In this document: positions 1 through 9,645 of the stretch, piece by piece
Position numbering within the stretch: position 1 is the stretch's first letter
Layout: each line of letters opens with the position of its first letter
Assembly (NCBI GenBank): GCA_002633025.1
Contig: NMRB01000244.1
Location: 347,660-411,659, forward strand
DNA length: 64,000 nucleotides
Source: Notospermus geniculatus
Taxonomy: Eukaryota; Nemertea; Pilidiophora; Heteronemertea; Lineidae
Direction: 5' to 3'
Notes under the pieces: generated by a model
Seen by the model: only the letters and a program-made list of their open reading frames with translations
Told to the model about the DNA's origin: nothing
The model's database searches: none
Position numbers and translations under genes: made by a program

Positions 1-449
1 TTTGGTCTTCTGTTCTCCTTTAACGGTGGCCAGTTAGCGACGCAGGTGTCATATTGGGAAGGTCTTCCGCTTTTGCAGCCACCACAGGTTTTCAGCTGGG
101 GTTAGTCATCTGTGGTTAAATTGAAATAGCCATGGACCGATGCGAAGGTTGTTTACGCTTTCAAGTCCAAAATTACTGAAGTATGCACACATCCTTTGTT
201 ATCAGTTCCTCTCAGCTTCAAACACCAGATTTGGCCCCACGCAGGTCGCAGGGAAACTTTGTTCAACGTAGCATACATGTACGAGCTCCAAAATATGGAG
301 TGTGGGTTTGTTGACGTGGATTGGCAGGCTCCCGAGTCATCATACAATCCCGTACATTGTACCTCAGGTAAAATTCAGTGACCGTGATTGGCTCATTTGC
401 GTCATGTGACCTTGTGACAATTCGATATGTCTCCCCGCGGGAGAAAATA
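1..449. other. Unannotated sequence
   Basis: Nothing recognisable as a gene. The short word GGCTCCCGAGTCATCATA (about 328) recurs near 5308, which hints at an old repeat. Confidence 0.4.
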
Positions 450-656
450 ATATAATAACCGAAGTCGTCGTCCAGAAATTTTAGCAAATTTTCGACTCCA
501 ACCGGGGTCTTCTTCAGGCTGGGACTGTCAAGTCGAGCTACCAGAAGTATAAATTCGTTATACTTCTGGTAGCTCGACTTGACAGTGCCAGAAGAAGACC
601 CCGGTTTTGGTCGAAAATTTGCTAAAATTTCTGGAGGACGACTTCGGCTATTATAT
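450..656. repeat. Long hairpin (palindromic element), copy 1 of a two-copy family
   Basis: The two arms (about 450-552 and 557-656) are nearly perfect reverse complements meeting at 546-558. They contain TTTTCGACTCCAACCGGGG and its complement. The sequence just right of the hairpin (ATTTTGTGTGTCG then TTTTTGTGCT) is shared with the hairpin at 55132-55229, so the family boundary probably extends to about 710. Confidence 0.75.
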
Positions 657-715
657 CATTTTGTGTGTCGCTTTTTGTGCTCTACTTGTGGATACGCGGG
701 AGAAAATAGTGAGAG

Positions 716-790
716 TTTTCGCAACCGCCCGGTTGGGCCAACGACTACGCTTATCTATTGTTCGGGTGTAGGCCAGACATAGAAAACTGT
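716..790. repeat. Half-hairpin fragment related to the GGGAG-ended family
   Basis: GAGAGTTTTCGCAACCGCCC followed by GGTTGGGCCAACGAC resembles one arm of the intact element at 36034-36151. The second arm is missing. Confidence 0.45.
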
Positions 791-855
791 AACCTTTTAA
801 ATGTAATCGTACGTCTTTCCGTATAGGTCGACTCCGAAAACTCTCGAATGAAGAA

Positions 856-1792
856 GGCTTGTTGTACTTGACTCGATGACGCGAAGACTCGATGGCGCGA
901 TGACTCGATGACCGCCAAAATTCAGCTGGTAAAGGTCAGCTGGTTATTTCTGAGAAGTGGTATGGATCAACGGCGGAGGTGGACCGACGTTGTGTCCCCA
1001 GCTACCAAGAAGTGTAGTGAGGTTGAATTCAGCGTAAATCATGAAATGAAGGGTAGCCTCGAACTAGGCCTATAGCTCCTAACTCCTTGAGAATTTACTA
1101 AGGGTCCCTTTTGAAAAGTTGTTGGAATTGGTCTTGTCTCCCTATTGCACACCCCGGATGAGGTATAGCGGTAATTTTCAGCCCTTTTGAGCAATGATCC
1201 TACTGCATGTTCTATGCCGGAAGCTTCCCAATTTGTCAGAGCTGCCACGCAAAAAGTAAATTCATGAAAATGACGAAATGCACCCGGGTCGTTCATGTAC
1301 TTCATGACGTCATCAGTTTTGTGGTCACTTGCATTTTGGCAAGACGCATGTGACAATCTTGGACGAAAAGTTTCAGATCTTGGAACAAATTTTTACAATT
1401 CTTTGATATTTCTTATTATGTAATGAAAATTAAATTCTTGGACTGTACTTCTTCAAAACACTTGAACGAAAAAAAACCCAGTTTTGAATGAATTCCTCTA
1501 CTTCACGCACAACCACAATCATGCATTCTAAACGCCAATGACGTCACGGCTTTAGAGTTATACTAAACATGGGAATAGGTATGTGGTTTAACATGTCTAA
1601 CGATGGTTATAAAAATGTGCCAGAGGTGGCTTATTTCATCTTCCTAAAAATGTTGCATCGTAACCCAGTGTTTTGAAGTTGAACTCGAATTAAAATAAGG
1701 CATGCACCCATCAATATACAGGAAATTTAATTGGCTTCTTCGCGCCTTCGAGTCATCGCGCCATCGAGTCATCGAGTCAAGTACAACAAGCC
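856..1792. mobile_element. Non-autonomous TIR element with 9-bp TSD (Mutator-like)
   Basis: The terminal inverted repeats begin GGCTTGTTGTACTTGACTCG and run about 54 bases. They are built from repeated GACTCGATG-type units separated by GCGCGA. Identical 9-bp flanks AATGAAGAA lie at 847-855 and 1793-1801. Perfect 9-bp duplications are typical of Mutator/MULE elements (family knowledge). The interior has a 105-codon open frame (1039-1356, minus) without recognisable domains. Confidence 0.85.
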
Positions 1793-2379
1793 AATGAAGA
1801 ACAAAAGTTCATGGAGAATGTAATGTTCATTCTTACAGGTTATGGGTGATTTGTGCCTAATCACAAACATGACAAATGACGAGTGAAAAATGAGTTCCTA
1901 TGTAACATCGGCCTAACAGGGATGACATCCACACGTTGCATGCCAGAGCAGGCAGGTTTTCAAAGAGATCGACTGATTTTTGACATTAAGTGGATTGACG
2001 TATTTAAGATCGTTGATTTCCTACTAACGAAGTGAAGTCGGTCGTTTGTAGAGCCGTCTGCGAAACGCTGAACGGTACCACGCACCTGCAATAAAGGATA
2101 TATCCTCCATATTGACGGTAGAGTAGGGCAATGAGAATGATATCATTGGGAGATAAGGGCTAATTTCAACGTTTGTGTCGCCAACACAGAACCCACCACA
2201 AAGGCAACGCAGTCATCGCGATCGGCTTATTCATATTCCCTCAAAACGCGTTGTGACTGACTCCGGGGATGTAACATGGACTAATATATTTTTCATTGAG
2301 GTATGCATGTTTTCTGATCAGCCAGATTTGTCATCATGGGGAGCCTATATGGCAAGCCATTTAACCAATAAGTATAAAA

Positions 2380-2790
2380 ACCTAGTTTTTATGATAGTTT
2401 TTTATTGATAAAATCTTAATTTTTATGAGAAAACTAATTCTTTGTCGACAAAATCTAAGTTTTTATCATGAAAACGTAGCTTTTGTCATCAAAACTAAGT
2501 ATTTATGGTACAAACTATGTTTTTATGAGGAAAACTTAATGTAATGGATAAAGGATAGGTTTCAACATTTGAAGTACAAAACTACGTTTTTGTGGAAATA
2601 ACCTATGCTTTATCACAAACCTATCCTTGATCGTCAAAAACTAAGTTTTTATTTAAAAAAAACGGTGTCTTTATCGACAAAAACTACGTTTTTATGATAA
2701 AATTTTAGTTTTCGGTCATAAAAAATACGTTTTTATCAAGAATACTAAGTTTTTGTCATAAAGTAAGTTTTAATGAAAAACATATCCTTT
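2380..2790. repeat. Degenerate A/T minisatellite with AAAACTAAGTTTTTAT core
   Basis: A core word AAACTAAGTTTTTAT or its variants recurs more than ten times at spacings of roughly 20-35 bases, often with ATGATA or ATCGACA between. The core is itself partly palindromic (AAAACTAAGTTTT). Confidence 0.75.
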
Positions 2791-3184
2791 ATACCTCGTC
2801 CCCTATGTTGGTTGTACATGTACATAGTACTTCTGCCACTGCCCGCTGCAGACTGTCTGGGTGACAGATGTACTGTTCTTTCCACCTATTTTAGTCACCA
2901 AAGGGTTCTAAGTAACAGCTCGCCATAGTTGAGAAACATGTTAACAAAACAAAAATACATGTATATGTATATTATCCTTCTCTCAAGGATTTGGAACTCC
3001 CAACCGAAACTAATGGCTTCAAAATTATAGGTGTACCCTGTGGTTATTATTCACAAAGATGGAACAGACCAAGGAGACCCTCAAAAGGAATTCAAATGTC
3101 AACCATTAAGTATATTAAAGCCACAATGTATTGTTTTCTGAAGGTGCTTACTTTCAAAGGACGGCTCGATCGACTGGAAATAAA

Positions 3185-3677
3185 GGGCCGTATTCTAAAA
3201 GCCTCCTTAACTCTAAGGTCCACTTTAAAGGGACTAGGAAAATTTTTTCAAGCTTCGGTTATTACAAAATGCTAGTCTTTCATGATAAATTCCCACCGTC
3301 AATTCACTTTTTCAATTAAGTGTTAATTACTGGCACCCAGACAAATCAGTCATCACCACCCCATGGAGCATTCACCACGTCACTGGGAACAACATAATAG
3401 AGTACAAGCTCGCTCCATACAATACATACAACGATAGGTTCCCAGTGACGTGGTAAATGCTCCATGGTGTGGTGATGACTGATTTTCTGGGTGTCAGTAA
3501 TTAACACTTAATTGAAAAAGTGAATTGACGGTGGGAATTTATCATGAAAGACTAGCATTTTGTAATAACCAAAGCTTGAAAAGATTTTCCTAGTCCCTTT
3601 AAGCTTTTTGTATTCTGCCCTGCAAACAATAGCTAAAGGTAAACCTTAGACTTCAGGAAGGTTCTAGAATACGGCCC
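3185..3677. mobile_element. GGGCCGTATTCTAG hairpin MITE, copy 1, interrupted by a TTAA element
   Basis: The outer parts 3185-3228 and 3599-3677 rebuild the about 118-bp hairpin seen intact at 17574-17691. The outer ends are GGGCCGTATTCTA and TAGAATACGGCCC. The middle is the separate insertion at 3229-3598. Confidence 0.85.
3229..3598. mobile_element. 370-bp hairpin element inserted at TTAA (piggyBac- or Kolobok-type MITE)
   Basis: The ends AGGGACTAGGAAAA and TTTTCCTAGTCCCT are reverse complements, and arms of about 160 bases flank a loop near 3395-3440. TTAA flanks it at 3225-3228 and 3599-3602. Removing the element and one TTAA restores ACTTTAAGCTTTT as in the uninterrupted copy at 17574, which confirms the boundaries. 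Confidence 0.88.
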
Positions 3678-6630
3678 ATACTATTGCAGGAGGTAATAGA
3701 AAAACTCATTGAGGAGTTTTTTGGATAAATTCGCTCATGATCCTCCTATACCCAAGTTTACGTTCATTGAAAGGTCTATTTACACATAAGACGCCAAGAC
3801 AATTTGTGAAATTCTTGTTTACTTTCATCGACTTAGCGCAAAGGCATGTCCAAATGGTTAAGTCTATCGTATTGGTGTGATTAACTGGCGCTTTAGTTGC
3901 ACTTAATGTTCTTAGATCGAAGACAAGGGGACTTGAACCAGAAGTAGGTTGTAAAGTGTCAAGAATTGTGTTGGAACTAATTGACTGTAATTTGTCATTA
4001 TTAGTTTCGCCAAAGTATGTTTTCTTTGATGTCCACCAGTTCGTCATCTATTTTGCCCAAAGACTCTTGTGTCAAAAGAATGGATTTTTCCTGCCCGCTG
4101 AGAGACGGATCATGAATGACATGACGCCACCTTCTCAAGATTTGTTTGCGCCAAACATCAGCTGCGTACATGTACCTGGTTAACTTAGAAGTGAGTCAAA
4201 CGTATTTTGGTAATTTTAAAGTAGAATGGGCGATATTTAGGCCCAGTGAACTATAGAGTCTAAATGAAAGATGGGGAAGCTACAGGATTAGTTGATCACA
4301 GTCTTCACTTCAGACTCTAAAATCTGTCAAGATGGGCTATCTCAGACAATTCAGAAGTATTATCTACTTGACTCATGAACGAGTAGGATTTATTTTGTCA
4401 GTTAGATAAGTTGAATATAATGAAGAAAGAAAATTTGAAATTGGAAAATTCTTCAAAATTGTGTAAAAAGTGATTTTATAAAATGTCACTTTTCTCTTAT
4501 TTCATTCTTGATTTTTGGCAAAACATGGTTCTATCACAACTTGTTGCTACAGGCTGGGTGCAAATTTTATTGCTGTAGCTCCAACGGTGTTTGAGATATT
4601 TAGGAAAACTTGGTGTCCTTTTACTTTCCTACAAGAGAGTACACATGCTACGATTGATACTTGCGGAAATCTCCGTTAGTGAGATCATTTCTGTAAGCCA
4701 TGTCTGTGAGATATAACCTTAGTTTGCTACCTAATCTCTGCGAGTTTTGTGTCGCACTCGCAGACAGGACGACGCGAGTTTGAATATGCTAGGCCCTACC
4801 AGGTTTAGCTGAGCGCATGTTTGAGAGATGTTCTCACAGACACGAATTTGTTGTGTGCTGCCAGCTTGTGCTCGAATTGTCTGATTTGTAAATCAAACGG
4901 ACATGAACTCGCAGGAAAGAGAAGGATATCGGATACTGAGTGGTTACAAAGTCTACAGCCAACGCCATTCATGTGGAACTGATACTCTATTGGCATGCAT
5001 AATACATGCAGACTAAGAATGATGCTGATTCAATGTAATCATGTTATGAATTGTTCTGACGCCGAGGGGTGGGTTTCAATTTTGAAGATGAAATCTTGAC
5101 ATTATTATCCATTGTGTCAATGTTGAATCTTAAAACATTCGAGGAGGAAATAGAATTCATTGTGTGTGTGGAAACACGCTGGTGACCCGTAGCCGTGACA
5201 AACTCTATTTGGGTTTGTTGATCTAAGGGCGTCTGGTCGGTGTCCTCAGGTCTTTCAGTCATTTTCTGCGCTAATTTAAAGTTCCATAACATCCACAAAA
5301 CTGGTTACGGCTCCCGAGTCATCATATTTACCCCTTCTTACAACCTGCACTGGGTCCTTTTGAAATCATTTTAATTCCTTGGTGATGGTTCTCCAAGCCG
5401 TGTGCTGTACCAGATGTGCTTGTTTGTGTTATACCACCTTCATTGTTGTCTGTTCACAAAGTGGGTTGAAGATTATTTGGATTTCGCTGGCCACGAACTT
5501 TTTAATTTCCATAAATTTACATTTTTATAATCGATCTAATTTCAACATTACAAAATAAACATTTTCTTTCAAGTGAAAAAGGTGTACATATTACATGAAA
5601 CATGGTACGAGATAGCCTCGCCGAATTAAGGAGGCGCTACCCCTGAGCAAACAACTCCCAGTCAACCCAAGGACGAGATGCCCTCACCTGCCACATGTTG
5701 AGAGGAATCGGGTCGTCCACTGGCCTCGTTATGCCTGTTTCTCTCCACAAAGTAACCTCAAATACTTTTTGTGATGACAAGAAAGGCCCATCGACAAAAT
5801 CTCAATTAGAGCCCCCGCGATTCTACGGGGCACTCCGTCACCTGTCACAGAATTGCAGCGCCTCAGCCAAATGTTACATGTACGTGTACATGTACATGTA
5901 CGTATTTTTCACCAGTGGGAAATTTATTTCAAATCTCTTCATCGTCCATCAATGTGATTCTTCTGGCCAAGAATTCATACACTTACCTTGAATGTTCGTG
6001 TAGTTGCCTTCACCATGGACATGCGGGCCCCATGTCCCTCCTTACTTCCTTTCAAGGTGACTGCCCCGAGGATGAAGATTCACAAACTGTCGCGACGTGA
6101 CTCTGATATCACTGTACATGTACCTTCGATATAGGAGTTGCAGTCTTTATGACGTAACCATTACTCACGGAAGCAATGGATGCCCGCGAAGAAATAGCAA
6201 ACCGCGCTACGCGGTCAGCAACACCTCAACCGTTACGCATCCGTCGTCGTGGCAATGAACAAACCAGGCCTGAAGTCAAATTTCATGATTACAGGACACT
6301 GATATCAATTGTCGAATCCTTTGCCACGAGCACCTAAGACTGACCGAGGAGGGACGGATGATGGTGCGAACGGTATGACACGCGAACGAAAGCGTGGATA
6401 CGTAACTTATGAATTTATGAACAGCTGGATACGGTTGCTGTGGTCATGTTGCACACTGATCCTACTATAATTTGTCATCAATGGCCAAGAGCTTCGTCTT
6501 TTCTCATCCTAGCTTTTCAGTTTCCTGAGTAGCCTACAGAACTACCGATATCGCTGCCTCGCCGAATTGCCAATTTATCCCGAATAATAACAGTGGGGTA
6601 AGGAGAGTGATAAAATCAAGCCCATTTTAT
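3678..6630. other. Unannotated sequence
   Basis: No gene is supported. A 113-codon frame at 3706-4047 (minus) has no recognisable domain or splice support. A TACATGTA-rich run lies at 5874-5901. AAGTGA and TCACTT flank a small palindrome at 4469-4492. Confidence 0.4.
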
Positions 6631-6635
6631 ATAAG

Positions 6636-6799
6636 CAGGGCCGTATTTAAAGGGGGGGGGAGAGGGGCAGTTGCCCCCTGAACCAACCAAAAAACGTGAT
6701 TTTCATGCAGATTTTGGGCAAAAAACGGCAAAAAGAGGTCTTCTGCCCCCCTGAGAGGCTTCTGCCCCCCCCTGGACCAAAAAGTTAAATACGGCCCTG
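6636..6799. mobile_element. CAGGGCCGTATTTAA element with 5-bp TSD, copy 1
   Basis: The ends CAGGGCCGTATTTAA and TTAAATACGGCCCTG are exact complements. The flanks ATAAG (6631-6635) and ATAAG (6800-6804) are a 5-bp duplication. The interior contains G and C runs and GATTTTCATGCAGATTTTGG, shared with the copy at 60551. Confidence 0.87.
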
Positions 6800-6846
6800 A
6801 TAAGAGAACCAATATGTACATGTAGGCCTAGTTCATCAATGTTGTA

Positions 6847-7613
6847 CAGGGTGGCCAGAAAAAGTGTCCGAGAGACTCCAATAGGCACCAGGTTTAAAAA
6901 GTAATGGATTGGACCTTTCCCCAGACATACCAGAGCTGGATAAACAGGTATTGTGTCCTGCCACACGCTGGTGGTATTAATAGGCTCAATTCACTGGCAT
7001 AGACCTAGGCCTTAAGCCAGGTGTACATCGCACTTGCGACTGGAAGCAACTGATCATCAGTCGCTGGTGATGTACGCGCTGCGCGCACATCGCAAATTCA
7101 GCAGCTCAGTAAAACTAGGACGACCCAATCAGTCGTCGTGTCCTGACCGCATACATCGCACTCACGACTGGCAGCAACTCGGGTAACATCGCAAGCCCGC
7201 GTACATCGCAGCGACTGAACGAAACTGCGTACAACTAGTCGCTAGAAAGTTGAACATGTGCAACTGGCGCCGACTGGCAAAATCTCAGTTCCAGCGAGTC
7301 GCAAGGGTGCGAACATGGACAATTTCTGGCGACTAATCAGTCGCCTCCAGTTCCAGCTAGTGGCGACTAGTATGTCTCCAGTCGCAAGTGTGATGTACGC
7401 TAGGCTTTATATTCATGCCACAAATGCCTCAATGGAACTTGATCAATATTGCATCACATCACTCTGTGACCTCAAGCACAACGCCAGGTAATCAGGCTGT
7501 GGTTTATTTCTCCAGTAAACGAAAATCATGCAATGACCAGCATGGTAGATCAGACAACTTGGTCTCCAGAAAAAAATAAGGCCGTTATTGGACACCTTTT
7601 CCGGGCCGCCCTG
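6847..7613. mobile_element. CAGGGTGGCC Tc1/mariner-like element with TA TSD, host of a nested MITE
   Basis: The termini CAGGGTGGCCAGAAAAAGTG and its right-hand complement (…CCGGGCCGCCCTG) are directly flanked by TA (6845-6846 and 7614-7615). The ends resemble those of 40328-41500. No transposase frame is visible. The insertion at 7015-7406 lies inside. Confidence 0.78.
7015..7406. mobile_element. TTA-flanked PIF/Harbinger-like MITE packed with GCGACTGG motifs
   Basis: The left end AGCCAGGTGTACATCGCAC and the right end (complement AGCCTAGCGTACATCACAC) match. TTA flanks both sides (7012-7014, 7407-7409). The interior repeats GCGACT/AGTCGC in both orientations more than ten times. Confidence 0.78.
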
Positions 7614-7615
7614 TA

Positions 7616-9020
7616 TGCTGATCATAATGGCTGGTATTTATAAATAAAGTTAGCAAATGATTTTACTTATGATTTGCACAGCGAGGCCCAATGTAAACGT
7701 ACCACAAAACTTGAATTAAAAGCATTTGTTAGCTTTTATGAATATCAGCCAATGACTGCACTAAAGTACAACCTGTATTTACATTTATAGGCCTGCGCTG
7801 GATTGAGATATTTTTTTGATTTTCCTGGGACCTCAGAGGACGACAGTGACACTTTATACATGTATGTATATTCACCGATGCCATTATAATCATATACATG
7901 TACGTGTAATCATCTATTAGATGGTTATAAATGTAAATTGATTAGGACGACGATTATTCCTCAAAGTGTCGGATCGGGAAGACTCGGAAAAATGGGTTCA
8001 GAATATGTGGCACCGATGTTTTCCGAAGATCCTCGACGACAAGACTGCTACAAAAACAGTTTCAATCCCGAATAAATCCGATTCTTGACGACTGTTCCCG
8101 ACTGGAAATGACAACATAAGGTTATATTAAGAAATAACCTCGGGTGTAAAAATAGACATTGATTACTATAAATAATTCCAACGACCACTTGATAGGGTTT
8201 TGATCAAAGTTGAATCCACACACCTATAAAATACTCAATAATCGTATTACTTTGATTGATTATCGGATCAATGGAGAAGAATTGTTTCATGTTGGTCCAG
8301 GGCTCAATTTCTAGTATTTTGCAGACTCAGAAAGAGGCTGCTTCGAGTAGTAATCTGCGTGCAGATTGGTTGTCGTTTAGGAAAATCAGCCGCTAGCCGG
8401 AAGTTCGCTCTGAGGACATGATCCATTCATAGAACGGTAACGCTATTTATATTTTGCACGCATGTTCTGTCTGAGCATTTTCACAATTCTACACTAAATA
8501 TAGACTGTACAATTGAAGGAAGTGATGAACGTTGCATTTTTAAATTTTGATTAGTGTATAAGCTTATAAGGTAATTGGTTTGGCAGATAGATTATTTCCG
8601 GATGTAAACAAAATAGTAGTGTTCCACTGATTGCAGTCAAACTTATTCCTTTTTTGGCAAACAGACTCGCCGATGATTTAGTTTACATTTTGAAATTTCC
8701 ACCGAACCTGAAATGGGAACGATGACTCGAAGTCGAATACTGTGGAAGTCAATCTATGACTATGCTCATCCAATGGGATAGGTAACCGATAGTAAACATG
8801 GTGCGAAGGTTCAACATGGCTTTGACGAGATTTTGTACGTCAGGAGACGTCAGAGGTACAGGTACATTGTGTAGTTCAATCCACACTTAAAAATAATTCA
8901 TGTCGCTTTATAAATAAATTGTTCATACCATTTCTCATCGATGGGACAGTTGAAATTTGGTGATTCAACGGATGATTATAAGGATTCCTGCCAGGAAGGT
9001 CTGCTGAATACATCCACCCT
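7616..9020. other. Unannotated sequence
   Basis: No gene, hairpin or tandem repeat is supported here beyond scattered TACATGTA words at about 7857 and 7893. Confidence 0.4.
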
Positions 9021-9021
9021 T

Positions 9022-9202
9022 AGGCGCGGATCCAGAGGAGGGGCGTGATCCCCCTGCTCCCCACCACCAGTAGTTTTTTTAAATTGGGGCAATAAGCAAA
9101 AAATGCAAAAATAAAGCTTCTGTTTTGAGATGCCAGGAAATGTCTACTGCCGTCTAGAGTTCAAAATTTTCTGGGGGGGGGGGGGGGGGGGGGNGGTCCC
9201 TA
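9022..9202. mobile_element. hAT-like remnant ending in a poly-G tract
   Basis: GGCGCGGATCCAGAGGAGGGG resembles the common hAT end GGGGCGGATCTAGGATTT, also seen at 43985. A poly-G run of about 27 bases with one N at 9194 follows. The remnant is incomplete. Confidence 0.3.
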
Positions 9203-9450
9203 TTACATAGAGGTATTCGGTATACGTACACGCCGGTTAGCAATAGGGAGTTTTCGCAAAGCCCCCGAAACGCCAACGCGAACCCCAAACCCATTGTTCG
9301 ATGCCACGAAGAGAGCACCAAACAAAAGGATCGGCGTTCGCGTTGGCGTTTCGGGGGCTTTGCGAAAACTCCCTAATAGCTCCACAGTCGCTAATCCTCT
9401 GTGAAGTCTTTGTTAACCAGCGTATCCGTATACCGTATACCTCTATGTAA
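9203..9450. mobile_element. GTATACGGTATACGG hairpin MITE interrupted by a GGGAG-ended hairpin
   Basis: The arms 9203-9242 and 9404-9450 match the family at 18092-18633 (TTACATAGAGGTAT… and …ATACCTCTATGTAA). The middle, 9246-9373, is a different element. Confidence 0.8.
9246..9373. mobile_element. GGGAGTTTTCGC hairpin MITE (family with TA flanks), copy 1
   Basis: Near-perfect arms GGGAGTTTTCGCAAAGCCCC… and complement, with TA directly on both sides. Shares arms with 12885-13009 and 62227-62354. Confidence 0.85.
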
Positions 9451-9465
9451 TCGCAGCCTAGGCTT

Positions 9466-9645
9466 CCTTTACATGGAAGTATACGGTATCCGAAAACACC
9501 GTTTAACAAAGGCTTCAAATGGATTCACTGCCGTGAAGCCATAGGGACTTTTGGCAAGGCTCCGTATCGTCGATCCGTATGACGTATGACTTTAATAGGA
9601 AATGCATTAGCTCGATACGTCATACGTGACACGGATCGACCCTTC
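9466..9645. repeat. Single arm of a GTATACGG MITE plus an imperfect hairpin
   Basis: TTTACATGGAAGTATACGGT begins one arm of the 18092 family. The following TAGGGACTTTTGGCAAGGC resembles a decayed GGGAG end. Then GTCGATCCGTATGACGTATG pairs with its near-complement ending at 9642. Confidence 0.5.

Noticed and set aside
3706-4047. 113-codon minus-strand frame
   Set aside because: No recognisable domain, no splice or promoter support, and a size compatible with chance in 64 kb.
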